Shown here: positions 7,950 through 17,139 of the stretch, piece after piece
Position numbering within the stretch: position 1 is the stretch's first letter
Layout of the letters: each line of letters begins with the position of its first letter
Assembly: GCA_022360015.1 (NCBI GenBank)
Contig: JAKSDQ010000180.1
Span: forward strand, 1-64,000
DNA length: 64,000 nucleotides
From: Cytophagales bacterium
GTDB taxonomy: Bacteria > Bacteroidota > Bacteroidia > Cytophagales > Cyclobacteriaceae
Direction: 5' to 3'
Program-made: the position numbers and the translations under genes
Notes under the pieces: model-generated
Seen by the model: the letters and a program-made list of their open reading frames with translations, nothing else
Databases searched by the model: none
What the model was told of the DNA's origin: nothing

Positions 7950-10900
7950 ATGTACCTGATTTTCGATACCGAAACCACCGGATTACCCAAAAACTACAAC
8001 GCCCCGATCTCCGATTTGGATAACTGGCCACGGTTGGTGCAAATTGCCTGGCAGCTACATGATAACAAGGGAAAACTAATCAACGCGCAGAACTTTATCG
8101 TAAAGCCGGAAGGCTTCACCATTCCCTACAATGCTGAAAAGGTGCATGGTATTTCCACAAAGCGTGCAACGGAGGAGGGGCATGAACTGGCCGCGGTATT
8201 AAATACCTTTGCGAAGGATATTGCAAGGTCTACACTGATCATAGGCCATAATATCGAATTCGACATCAACATCATGGGCGCGGAATACCTCCGCAAGGAT
8301 GTTCATAGTAAGTTACTGGAAACCAAAACATTAGACACTAAAGAAAAATCAACCGAATATTGTGCCATTCCCGGGGGAAAAGGAGGAAAATTCAAGTGGC
8401 CAACACTGACAGAGCTACACAAAAAACTGTTTAACGAAGGCTTTGAAGATGCCCATGACGCGGCCTACGACGTGGCAGCCACGGCAAAATGTTTTTTTGG
8501 CTTGATCCGGGAAAAAGTAGTCACCCCGCTGGGTGATGTGCCTTACCAGGAGATTGTCTATGAAGCCCCGGTACTGGACGCTGCCAATTTCGCCAAAAAA
8601 GATAGCCCTAAACGGCAGTCCGGGCCAGGTGATGAGCATAAAAATGTTGTCATTGATAAGCCTTTCAGCCACCTGCATATTCATTCTCAATACTCGGTAT
8701 TGCAGGCTACGCCACCGATTAAAGGGATGGTGGCCAAAGCCAAAGCCTGTAATATGCCCGCCCTGGCTATTACCGACTTCGGGAACATGTATGCAGCATT
8801 CAAATTTGTCAGCGAGGCCTTGAAAAATGACATCAAACCGGTGGTGGGATGCGAGTTTTACCTGGCAGAGGAAAGGTTGAAACTGAAGTTTACAAAAGAC
8901 CAACCCGATAAACGTTTTCAACAGGTTTTGCTGGCTAAAAATAAAGAGGGATACTTAAACCTTGCCAAACTCAGCTCACTTGGCTACGTAGAGGGACTTT
9001 ATGGCATCTATCCAAGGATTGATAAAGATCTGGTAAAAACTTTTTCAGACGGGTTAATTGCCACTACGGGGGGGTTAAGTGGCGAAGTGCCCAACCTGAT
9101 CTTAAATGTAGGTGAGCACCAGGCTGAAGATGCTTTTCAATGGTGGTTAGAAGTATTCGGGGAGGATTTTTATGTAGAACTTAACCGCCATGGACTGGAA
9201 GAAGAAAACCATGTCAACGATGTTTTATTGGGATTTGCCAGAAAATATGGGGTCAAGGTATTTGCCGCCAATGAGGCCTATTACCTCGATAAAGAAGACG
9301 CCAATGCCCATGATGTTTTGTTGTGTGTGAAAGATGGTGAATATAAATCCACCCAAATTGGCCGGGGAAGGGGATTCCGGTACGGTTTTCCAAATGAAGA
9401 ATATTTCATGAAGAGCCAGGAAGAAATGAAGGCCCTTTTTGCTGACATACCCGAAGCCATTGAGAATATTTCCGAAATCCTGGATAAAATAGAATCCTAT
9501 AAGCTGGAGCGCGATGTGTTGTTGCCAAAATTTGAGATCCCTGAGCAATTTGAAACAGAGGATGATTACCTGCGCCATTTAACCTATGAGGGTGCCAAAA
9601 AAAGATATGAAACACTAACTGCGGAGATTACCGAAAGGCTGGATTTTGAGCTAAATACCATCAAAAACACAGGATATCCAGGCTACTTTCTTATTGTGCA
9701 GGATTTTACTTCCAAAGCCAGGGAAATGCGCGTTTCAGTGGGACCTGGAAGAGGTTCTGCGGCAGGTTCGGCAGTAGCCTATTGTATAGGAATCACCAAT
9801 GTAGATCCTATTGTTTATGACCTGCTGTTTGAGCGGTTTTTGAATCCCGACCGGGTGTCACTCCCTGATATCGACATCGATTTTGATGACGAAGGCCGCG
9901 AAAAGGTTATCGAATATGTGATTAATAAGTATGGCAAAAACCAGGTGGCTCAAATTATCACTTACGGCACGATGGCGGCCAAATCCTCGATTCGAGATGC
10001 GGGAAGAGTCATGGAGCTACCCCTGACCGAAACCAACGGACTGGCCAAGCTGGTGCCTGAAAGACCGGGAACCACCCTCAGCAAGGCCTTTAAAGAGGTA
10101 CCCGAGCTGGATCAACTCAGCCGGGGCTCGGACCTGAAAGCCCAGGTGTTACAGCAAGCCAAAATCATCGAAGGATCAGTTAGAAATACTGGTACCCACG
10201 CTTGTGGTGTTATCATCACGCCAGATGAGCTCACTAAATTTATCCCCGTATCTACTGCCAAAGATTCGGAAATGCTGGTTACCCAGTTTGACAACAGTGT
10301 AGTTGAAAACGCCGGTATGCTTAAAATGGATTTTTTGGGCCTTAAAACGCTGACCATCATTAAAACTGCCCTGAAATACATCAAAAAACGGCACGGTATT
10401 GACATTGATATCGATAATGTGTCCCTGGATGACGAAAAAACCTATGCCTTATACCAAAGGGGTGAAACCAATGGCACTTTCCAATTTGAGTCCCCGGGTA
10501 TGCAAAAGCACCTACGCGGACTTAAGCCAGATAAATTTGCAGATTTAATCGCCATGAATGCGCTTTATCGCCCCGGTCCCATGGAGTACATCCCCAACTT
10601 TATTGCCCGTAAACATGGAAAGGAAAAGATTAGCTATGACCTCCCGGAAATGGAAGAATACCTGGCAGAAACGTATGGGATAACCGTTTATCAAGAGCAG
10701 GTGATGCTGCTTTCGCAGAAACTGGCTGGGTTTTCCAAGGGTGATGCTGATGTATTGAGAAAGGCGATGGGTAAAAAGATTTTTGCCCTGCTGGAAAAAC
10801 TAAAACCACAGTTCCTGGAAGGTTGTAAAACCAACGGGCACCCTGAAGACATTGCTGAGAAAATCTGGAAAGACTGGCAGGCTTTCGCCGCATATGCTTT

Positions 10901-12131
10901 CAATAAATCCCATTCCACCTGCTATTCCATAGTTGCTTATCATACGGCCTATTTAAAAGCCCATTACCCTGCTGAATACATGGCTTCGGTACTAACCCAC
11001 AACCAGAACAATATCGAAAAAGTAACTTTTTTCCTGGATGAATGTCAGAAACAGGGTATAAAAGTACTGGGCCCCGATGTTAATGAGTCAGGCGTTAATT
11101 TTGAGGTGAACAAAGAGGGGGAAATTCGCTTTGGTTTGGGTGCTATCAAGGGATCGGGAGAAGCAGCGGTAGAGGCTATTATTGCGGAAAGGGAAAAAAA
11201 CGGGCTTTATGCCGATATTTTTGATTTTTCGGAAAGGATCAATTTGAGGGTTGTCAACAAAAAAACTTTTGAAAGCCTGGCGATGGGTGGAGCTTTTGAT
11301 TGTTTCACAAACTACCATCGGAGGCAATATTTGCATGCGGAGAACAACGACGTTACACTGATCGAAAAGGCTGTAAAGTACGCCAATTATATGCAGCTCG
11401 AAAAAAATTCTGCGCAGCAGTCGATTTTCGGAGGCGATGCCACAATCGCTATTCCCAAACCTAAGGTTACTGCCTGCGAACCTTTCGGTGAAATAGAAAA
11501 ACTAAAAATTGAAAAGGAGGTAATAGGATTCTACATCTCCGGGCACCCCCTCGATCAATACAAACTGGAAATTGAAAGCTTTTGCAATACAAAAATCTCC
11601 GCGCTGGAAGACCTCTCTGCCTTGCATGGAAAAGAGGTACGCATAGCGGGCAGCATTTCAGAGGTGGCACACCGGATCACCAAAAATGGCAAGCCTTTCG
11701 GCACCTTTATGTTGGAAGACTTTTCAGGATCTTATACCTTTTTCCTTTTTTCGGACGATTACGTGAAATTTAAGGAATTTATGGTAAAAAGTTGGTTTAT
11801 TTATATCAAGGGGGTTGTCACTACAAAGTGGAATGGATCTGAGCTGACTTTAAAGATCAACACCATGGAGCTCTTGACCGATATAAGGGAGAAAATGACC
11901 ACTAAGGTACTCGTGAATGTCGAGGCCGGGCTGGTTTCTGAAGACTTAATAGAGCATTTGGATAGAATAGCCACCCAATTTCCGGGTAAATGCGCTTTCA
12001 ATATCAATGTGATGGATAGCAAAGAAAAAATGACTGTGGAATTGATGTCAAGAAAATATAAAGTTAGTCCTGACAATAATCTGCTGGAGGCCCTGAAAAA
12101 ACTGGATGAGATAACTTACAGAATTGTTTAA
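7950..12131 (+). CDS. dnaE: DNA polymerase III alpha subunit with N-terminal exonuclease domain
   Basis: 1393 residues; the replicative polymerase. Residues 1-185 form a DEDDh 3'-5' exonuclease (FDTETTG with D6/E8, HNIEFD with D105, HDAAYD with H169/D174). Residues ~238-450 are the PHP domain, starting HLHIHS; the usual metal-binding His of the TDHGN motif is Phe here (TDFGN, F277), as in E. coli, where PHP is inactive. The C-family palm carries PDIDIDFDDEGR with D640/D642/D644. The thumb, fingers, helix-hairpin-helix and OB-fold (about 1210-1290) follow. Proofreading therefore probably comes from the fused exonuclease and not from PHP. The stop codon overlaps the next start by one base (TAATG). 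Confidence 0.97.
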   Translation: MYLIFDTETTGLPKNYNAPISDLDNWPRLVQIAWQLHDNKGKLINAQNFIVKPEGFTIPYNAEKVHGISTKRATEEGHELAAVLNTFAKDIARSTLIIGHNIEFDINIMGAEYLRKDVHSKLLETKTLDTKEKSTEYCAIPGGKGGKFKWPTLTELHKKLFNEGFEDAHDAAYDVAATAKCFFGLIREKVVTPLGDVPYQEIVYEAPVLDAANFAKKDSPKRQSGPGDEHKNVVIDKPFSHLHIHSQYSVLQATPPIKGMVAKAKACNMPALAITDFGNMYAAFKFVSEALKNDIKPVVGCEFYLAEERLKLKFTKDQPDKRFQQVLLAKNKEGYLNLAKLSSLGYVEGLYGIYPRIDKDLVKTFSDGLIATTGGLSGEVPNLILNVGEHQAEDAFQWWLEVFGEDFYVELNRHGLEEENHVNDVLLGFARKYGVKVFAANEAYYLDKEDANAHDVLLCVKDGEYKSTQIGRGRGFRYGFPNEEYFMKSQEEMKALFADIPEAIENISEILDKIESYKLERDVLLPKFEIPEQFETEDDYLRHLTYEGAKKRYETLTAEITERLDFELNTIKNTGYPGYFLIVQDFTSKAREMRVSVGPGRGSAAGSAVAYCIGITNVDPIVYDLLFERFLNPDRVSLPDIDIDFDDEGREKVIEYVINKYGKNQVAQIITYGTMAAKSSIRDAGRVMELPLTETNGLAKLVPERPGTTLSKAFKEVPELDQLSRGSDLKAQVLQQAKIIEGSVRNTGTHACGVIITPDELTKFIPVSTAKDSEMLVTQFDNSVVENAGMLKMDFLGLKTLTIIKTALKYIKKRHGIDIDIDNVSLDDEKTYALYQRGETNGTFQFESPGMQKHLRGLKPDKFADLIAMNALYRPGPMEYIPNFIARKHGKEKISYDLPEMEEYLAETYGITVYQEQVMLLSQKLAGFSKGDADVLRKAMGKKIFALLEKLKPQFLEGCKTNGHPEDIAEKIWKDWQAFAAYAFNKSHSTCYSIVAYHTAYLKAHYPAEYMASVLTHNQNNIEKVTFFLDECQKQGIKVLGPDVNESGVNFEVNKEGEIRFGLGAIKGSGEAAVEAIIAEREKNGLYADIFDFSERINLRVVNKKTFESLAMGGAFDCFTNYHRRQYLHAENNDVTLIEKAVKYANYMQLEKNSAQQSIFGGDATIAIPKPKVTACEPFGEIEKLKIEKEVIGFYISGHPLDQYKLEIESFCNTKISALEDLSALHGKEVRIAGSISEVAHRITKNGKPFGTFMLEDFSGSYTFFLFSDDYVKFKEFMVKSWFIYIKGVVTTKWNGSELTLKINTMELLTDIREKMTTKVLVNVEAGLVSEDLIEHLDRIATQFPGKCAFNINVMDSKEKMTVELMSRKYKVSPDNNLLEALKKLDEITYRIV

Positions 12132-13372
12132 TGCCTGATCCTGAAGTAGTGATTGTAGGTGCAGGGCCAGGTGGACTGGCTGCGGCCTTGCATTTAGGCC
12201 GGGCAGGTATAAATACACTTTTGGTGGATCAGGCTACTTTTCCGAGGGACAAAGTGTGTGGCGATGGTATAAGTGGCTGGTCTGTGGATATTCTCAAAAA
12301 GTTAAACCCTGGAATAATCGACGAACTGACTTTGCAGCCCTATAGCCTGGATTCATGGGGTGTAAGATTCGTGGCTCCCAATTTGAAATCCATCGATATC
12401 CCCTATAAGCCGAAAAACCACGAAAGGCCTGATCAGCCTGCCGGATTTATCATCAAAAGATCCCATTTTGACAACTTTTTATGGGAAAAAGTGAAGCAAT
12501 TAGGGGTGGTTACAAGCATTGAGGGGCTGAGAATCGAGAATTTCACTTATTGTGGAGATAAAATCATGCTGAGTGACAGATCGGGAAAAACGAAAATCAC
12601 TACTAAGCTTGCTATTATCGCTGACGGGGCACAGTCAGTGCTGGCAAAAAAACTGAATGGTACTGTTTTATCTGCTGAAAAAAAACACCATATGGCGGGT
12701 ATAAGAGCATATTTTAAAGGCGTACAAGACAATCATGCCAAGAATTATATTGAAATGCATTTCCTTAAAAGGTTGTTGCCAGGTTATTTTTGGATTTTTC
12801 CCTTGCCAAACGACCAGGCCAATGTAGGTATCGGCATAAGAAGTGACAAGGTAAGCCGTCATAAAATTAATCTGCGAGAACTGCTGGATGAAGTTATCAG
12901 GTCTAACAATCATTTGAATAAAAGATTTGTCAAAGCAGAAAAAATCACCCCTGCACAAGGCTTCGGTTTGCCGCTTGGTTCAAAAAAAAGGATGCTCTCC
13001 GGCAGGAATATGATGAAGGTGGGCGATGCTGCGGGTTTGATCGATCCATTTACCGGGGAAGGTATTGGCAATGCCATGGCTAGTGGCCTGTACGCCGCGC
13101 AGCATGCCATAGATTGTATTCAAAAGGATGATTTTAGCAAAAATACCATGCTGGCTTATGACCACTTGGTTTACCATAAACTCGGTCATGAGCTACGTTT
13201 GAGCACCACTTTGCAAAATTTATTGCATTTTCCCTGGTTGTTTAACCTTGTCGTCAATAAAGCCGGAAAAAATGACCAGTTAAAAGACCTGATTTCCAGC
13301 ATGTTTGTCGACCCCAATATCAAGTCCAGGTTAAAAAATCCATTGTTTTACCTGAAACTACTATTTGGCTAA
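12131..13372 (+). CDS. FAD-dependent oxidoreductase, geranylgeranyl reductase family
   Basis: 413 residues. The N-terminus has a dinucleotide-binding fold (VVIVGAGPGGLAAALHLGRAG) and VCGDGISGW, and a second FAD motif GDAAGLIDPFTGEGIGNAM appears at about 300. This layout is typical of the geranylgeranyl reductase-like flavoproteins that hydrogenate isoprenoid chains or act on similar lipids. The true substrate is unknown; menaquinone or lipid side chains are possibilities in this phylum. No membrane segment is obvious. It overlaps dnaE by one base, so its translation is likely coupled, but a functional link with replication is not implied. Confidence 0.85.
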   Translation: MPDPEVVIVGAGPGGLAAALHLGRAGINTLLVDQATFPRDKVCGDGISGWSVDILKKLNPGIIDELTLQPYSLDSWGVRFVAPNLKSIDIPYKPKNHERPDQPAGFIIKRSHFDNFLWEKVKQLGVVTSIEGLRIENFTYCGDKIMLSDRSGKTKITTKLAIIADGAQSVLAKKLNGTVLSAEKKHHMAGIRAYFKGVQDNHAKNYIEMHFLKRLLPGYFWIFPLPNDQANVGIGIRSDKVSRHKINLRELLDEVIRSNNHLNKRFVKAEKITPAQGFGLPLGSKKRMLSGRNMMKVGDAAGLIDPFTGEGIGNAMASGLYAAQHAIDCIQKDDFSKNTMLAYDHLVYHKLGHELRLSTTLQNLLHFPWLFNLVVNKAGKNDQLKDLISSMFVDPNIKSRLKNPLFYLKLLFG

Positions 13373-13445
13373 ATGTCATGAAATATGCACCGGAAACTGT
13401 CTTTTTGTCATTTAAATTACATTTCCGTTTGAATTACATGCCAAA

Positions 13446-13478
13446 TTGTGGTGGCAGGGAACTTTTGTATTATATTTG
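13446..13478 (+). promoter_or_regulatory. predicted trxA promoter
   Basis: TATATTTG at 13471-13478 matches the Bacteroidota -7 element TANNTTTG. A TTG at 13446-13448 lies 22 bases before it and is a fair -33 element. The trxA start is 50 bases downstream. Confidence 0.6.
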
Positions 13479-13527
13479 CGTTTTATCTCAGAAATTAACG
13501 ATACAAAAAATATAAACTATAAAAATT

Positions 13528-13851
13528 ATGGCAAACACAGTTGAAATAACCGACGCCAACTTTGAAGAAGTAATAAACTCTGATAAACCCGTTTTGGTGG
13601 ATTTTTGGGCTGAGTGGTGCGGACCTTGTAAAATGATTGGCCCTTTGGTAGAAGAGTTAGCTTCAGATTACGATGGAAAAGCGGTTATAGGGAAGGTAAA
13701 TGTAGATGAAAATCCCAATGTATCGGCCAAGTTCGGTATAAGGAGTATTCCCACTCTACTGGTGTTTAAGTCGGGAGAAATTGTCGATAAACAAATTGGC
13801 GCGGTACCAAAAGGCGTTCTGGCCCAAAAATTAGATGCACAAATAGCATAA
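13528..13851 (+). CDS. trxA: thioredoxin
   Basis: 107 residues, full length for a cytoplasmic thioredoxin, with the active site WCGPC (C31, C34) and the cis-proline loop SIPTLLVFKSG. It has no signal peptide. It reduces disulfides in cytoplasmic proteins and supplies electrons to enzymes such as ribonucleotide reductase and peroxiredoxins. It has its own promoter-like element and its own terminator, so it is a single-gene unit. Confidence 0.97.
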   Translation: MANTVEITDANFEEVINSDKPVLVDFWAEWCGPCKMIGPLVEELASDYDGKAVIGKVNVDENPNVSAKFGIRSIPTLLVFKSGEIVDKQIGAVPKGVLAQKLDAQIA

Positions 13852-13880
13852 ACAACCATTTGTTTGATATAGATAAAAAC

Positions 13881-13913
13881 GCCCTGGTATATGTATGCCA
13901 GGGCTTCTTTATT
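13881..13913 (+). terminator. rho-independent terminator of trxA
   Basis: GCCCTGG (13881-13887) and CCAGGGC (13898-13904) form a perfect 7-bp stem with a 10-base loop, followed by TTCTTTATTTT. It lies 30 bases after the trxA stop. Confidence 0.88.
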
Positions 13914-13980
13914 TTACAGGGAATTAGAATATAACTCTATTCGGATTTTTAACCGGTCAAGAGGACTGGTAAAGGTTGTT

Positions 13981-14820
13981 TCATTCGGTTATCTCGGCTA
14001 CTTCCTGCACAAATTGAGGGGTAGTAGGCTCGTCCTTGAAAAAATTTTCCTTTTTACCCATCCCGAGCGCCCACCTGTCGATCCAGGAAATACCCGCCTT
14101 TCCCACAAAGGTATCTTTATTGGTATATACCTTATCGGTCAATGCCTTTTCAAGGCTTATAAACCGGTATTTCCGCTGTTTCATCCTGGAAAGCAAGGAA
14201 TCCAGGTAATCGACATTCAGATGATTAGAATGAATCAACAGGATCTGAAATATTTCATACCCCCATAAAGTCTTCGATTGCCGCTCAAAGTAGACAGTTT
14301 TTTCTTCCATATAGTCCACGTAGGCTTTCCCAACCTTTTTCATCAGGACTGAGTCTTTTTTCAAAAAGGCCTTTTCATAGGCTCTGGCAAAAATCCATTC
14401 GGAGTTATCGATGGTTACCGGAGCCACCTGATACCCTATTTCCTGTAAGAGTTTAACCAACGAATCCTTTTTTGCCTGGGTATTGCCGGCATGTAAATAG
14501 GGGTGTATGAAATAGTCAATCCATTTTTGTAAAAGCGCTACTTTTCCGTCTACCAGCTTACCGTTGCGGTAAAGTTTGATTTCATTCACAAAACCAACAC
14601 CCGGAGCATTGTGTTTTTTTAAAGCCTGCAGGATATTATCGGTGATATATTCACGATGAGCTAACCCGCCGACAATGGAATTAACGGGAAGGTCATCGAT
14701 GGTAATGGCCATAAACCTTTCTGCCGGTTCACCAGTCACTGCGGTCACCGGACTGTTTTGCGCATAAGCGTGAATGATACTAATCACTGAAAAAAGGAGA
14801 AAGGACAGGACATCCTTCAT
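13981..14820 (-). CDS. polysaccharide deacetylase-like protein missing its metal-binding segment
   Basis: 279 residues with a signal peptide (cleavage near AYA-Q21). The family is clear: MAITIDDLPVN (first NodB motif, with catalytic Asp), VAPVTIDNSEW, ILLIHSN, and GKAGISWIDRW near the end. However, after LLQKWID (residue ~102) the protein jumps straight to YFIHPYLHAG. In relatives about 45 residues lie here, including the zinc-binding H-T-x-S-H motif, and the later motif reads Y-F-R-H-P. The sequence thus looks like an in-frame deletion plus an R-to-I change. The enzyme is probably inactive or altered. It is encoded opposite to trxA. Confidence 0.8.
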   Translation of the reverse strand: MKDVLSFLLFSVISIIHAYAQNSPVTAVTGEPAERFMAITIDDLPVNSIVGGLAHREYITDNILQALKKHNAPGVGFVNEIKLYRNGKLVDGKVALLQKWIDYFIHPYLHAGNTQAKKDSLVKLLQEIGYQVAPVTIDNSEWIFARAYEKAFLKKDSVLMKKVGKAYVDYMEEKTVYFERQSKTLWGYEIFQILLIHSNHLNVDYLDSLLSRMKQRKYRFISLEKALTDKVYTNKDTFVGKAGISWIDRWALGMGKKENFFKDEPTTPQFVQEVAEITE

Positions 14821-14970
14821 GGATATGATCAGGTTTTAAAAGGTGACTGTAATGTTAACAAGAGGTTAATATTATGGCCAAAGATTAAAAATTCACCGTT
14901 CAAAATGAAACAAAACCCCCGCAAATTCCTTTAAATACATAACAGGTGTTTCTCAATCCTATTTATTAAC

Positions 14971-15672
14971 ATGTACAAACTGACCTTAACAGCCACACTC
15001 ACCCTCCTTACCCATCTGGTATCAGTGGCGCAATTTAAAATGCTGGGTACCTCCCGGGATATGGGAAACGGTTGCATTCAATTGACACCCAGTGTGGCCT
15101 ATAGCGAGGGATTGGCCTATAGTCACACCAAGCTTAATCTATCCGAAAATTTTGAAATAGAGTTCGATATATTTTTGGGGGATAAGGAAGAGGGGGCCGA
15201 CGGTATTACTTTTGTAGTCCATAATGATCAAAGAGGATTTAACGCTTTTGGAAATTGGGGGGAATGTATGGGATATGGACGGTTTAACCCCAACTACCCA
15301 GGTAATTCCATTTACCCATCTATCGCTGTAGAATTTGATACCTACCAAAATATAAACCAGAATGACCCGGTCTCTGACCATGTAGCGTACCTGGAAAATG
15401 GCAGTAGCCGTCACCAAAGCCATTGGAACAACGAAGACAGTGATTTCAACCTCGAAGACAACCGGCTGCACAACTTCAGGTTCCGGTGGGATCCAAGTAA
15501 AAAAAGGATCACCGTATTACTAGATGGTACTGTGGTCTATAAAGGGCAAAAAGACCTCATCAATGAAATATTTGATGGCAAAACCGAGGTCATATGGGGG
15601 TTTACCGCTTCAACCGGGCGGGCACATAATTTGCAGTACTTTTGTCTTAGAAGGCTGGCTAGTGCAAAGTAA
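14971..15672 (+). CDS. secreted L-type (legume-like) lectin domain protein
   Basis: 233 residues: signal peptide ending near SVAQ (residue 21), then a single bacterial L-type lectin domain. Visible marks are ENFEIEFDIFLG, EGADGITFVVHND, a tyrosine/asparagine-rich loop, SIAVEFDTYQN and a final EVIWGFTASTG strand. The conserved D (in GADGI) and the EFDT aspartate match the calcium/sugar site of legume-type lectins. It would bind a carbohydrate outside the cell or in the periplasm. In this phylum the domain is often part of larger adhesins; here it stands alone and no C-terminal sorting domain is seen. Confidence 0.85.
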   Translation: MYKLTLTATLTLLTHLVSVAQFKMLGTSRDMGNGCIQLTPSVAYSEGLAYSHTKLNLSENFEIEFDIFLGDKEEGADGITFVVHNDQRGFNAFGNWGECMGYGRFNPNYPGNSIYPSIAVEFDTYQNINQNDPVSDHVAYLENGSSRHQSHWNNEDSDFNLEDNRLHNFRFRWDPSKKRITVLLDGTVVYKGQKDLINEIFDGKTEVIWGFTASTGRAHNLQYFCLRRLASAK

Positions 15673-16068
15673 TTTTTAAGATCATCAGACGGTGTTGGGG
15701 ATTGACAATTGCAGATGGACAATTGGGGTGGTAGGATAGTAAGGGTTTTTTTAAAATTAGCCAAATTAAGTGCTGGTTAGGATAATTGGCATGGGTATTG
15801 CTATTAATTGAAATCGTTTGCTTGAGGCGACGTATTGCTGGAGATTTCCTGATTGATTTGGATGTGGTTCGGTCGCTAAATTATAAGATTACCGGCAAGA
15901 GCAAAATGAATTCAGCCAATGCATCATCATGTGATCAACATGACCTGTTTTGTATTTCGGTCAATACTTTTCCTTATAAATCGTAACCTTGCAGTCTGAT
16001 TTTGTGTTTTCAGCATTTTCATTTCCCCGCAAATCTGCCTATCTTCATCTCGAGAAAACTACTTTTTT
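15673..16068. other. intergenic, no gene seen
   Basis: About 396 bases between the lectin gene and the lactonase gene. A 66-codon frame at 15786-15986 exists but lacks a plausible composition. No RNA gene or terminator was recognised. Confidence 0.35.
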
Positions 16069-17112
16069 ATGGATAATTCTACCTTGATTTTTGCTTTGCT
16101 TGTTTTATTCACCGCCTGTAGTTCACCAAAACAAAAAGATACTGTGGAAGAAGAAAAAGACACTGAAACACCGGATAGCTACCCTACTACCGGTACCGTT
16201 GAAAGGTTACACGATGAAATCAACAGGTTGATTCCAACGGATGCGGAAATAGAGATACTTGCCGAAGGTTTTACCTGGTCGGAAGGCCCCCTGTGGCTGG
16301 AAGAACAAAAAATGCTGATCTTTTCCGACGTGCCGGAAAATACAGTATACAAGTGGAAGGAAGGTCAGGGAAAAGCGGTCTATCTGAAGCCTTCGGGATA
16401 TACGGATTCAAAGTCCAGAAGTGGGGAGACCGGTTCTAATGGCCTGCTGTTGAGTCCGGACGGCAAACTGGTTTTGTGTCAGCATGGCGACCGGCGTGTG
16501 GCTTCGATGGAAGCACCATTAGGTGAGCCTGAATCCAACTTTGCTACCCTGGCCGGAAACTGGCAAAACAAGAAATTCAACAGCCCCAACGACGCGGCTT
16601 ATCATCAAAATGGGGACTTGTATTTTACTGATCCTCCCTATGGATTACCACAGCAGGCCAATGACCCTACCAGGGAAATTAACTTTCAGGGTGTATACAA
16701 GGTAAGCCCGGAAGGAGAAGTAACCTTGCTGACCGATGAATTATCACGGCCGAATGGTATTGCCTTTTCACCCGACTTCAAGAAGCTTTATGTGGCTAAC
16801 TCAGACCCCAAAAAAGCGATATGGATGGTTTATGACATAAAAGAAGACGGGACATTGCAAAACGGAAAGGTATTTTTTGATGCCACTGACAAAGTCGGGG
16901 AGCTTAAAGGGTTGCCGGATGGGTTAAAAGTGAATGCCGACGGCTACGTATTTGCTACCGGGCCCGGTGGTGTCTTGCTTTTTGATCCGATGGGAAAACA
17001 TCTGGGTACTATCAAAACCGGTCAGGCTACAGCTAATTGCGCTTTCGATACCGGTGGCAGCTACTTGTACATAACGGCAGACATGTACCTGATGCGAATT
17101 AAATTGCAATAA
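16069..17112 (+). CDS. SMP-30/gluconolactonase-like lipoprotein
   Basis: 347 residues. A lipobox (LFTAC, Cys ~17) marks it as a lipoprotein. The rest is a six-bladed beta-propeller of the SMP-30/gluconolactonase/LRE family: EGPLWLEEQKMLIFSDVPEN, the calcium/substrate motif SPNDAAYHQNGDLYFTDPPYG, and RPNGIAFSPDFKKLYVANSD. Such enzymes hydrolyse sugar lactones such as gluconolactone. The conserved Glu, Asn and Asp metal ligands appear to be present. Substrate and direction of work (periplasmic sugar acid use) are inferred. Confidence 0.88.
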   Translation: MDNSTLIFALLVLFTACSSPKQKDTVEEEKDTETPDSYPTTGTVERLHDEINRLIPTDAEIEILAEGFTWSEGPLWLEEQKMLIFSDVPENTVYKWKEGQGKAVYLKPSGYTDSKSRSGETGSNGLLLSPDGKLVLCQHGDRRVASMEAPLGEPESNFATLAGNWQNKKFNSPNDAAYHQNGDLYFTDPPYGLPQQANDPTREINFQGVYKVSPEGEVTLLTDELSRPNGIAFSPDFKKLYVANSDPKKAIWMVYDIKEDGTLQNGKVFFDATDKVGELKGLPDGLKVNADGYVFATGPGGVLLFDPMGKHLGTIKTGQATANCAFDTGGSYLYITADMYLMRIKLQ

Positions 17113-17139
17113 CAAAACAACAGAACTAATCCCAAGCTA

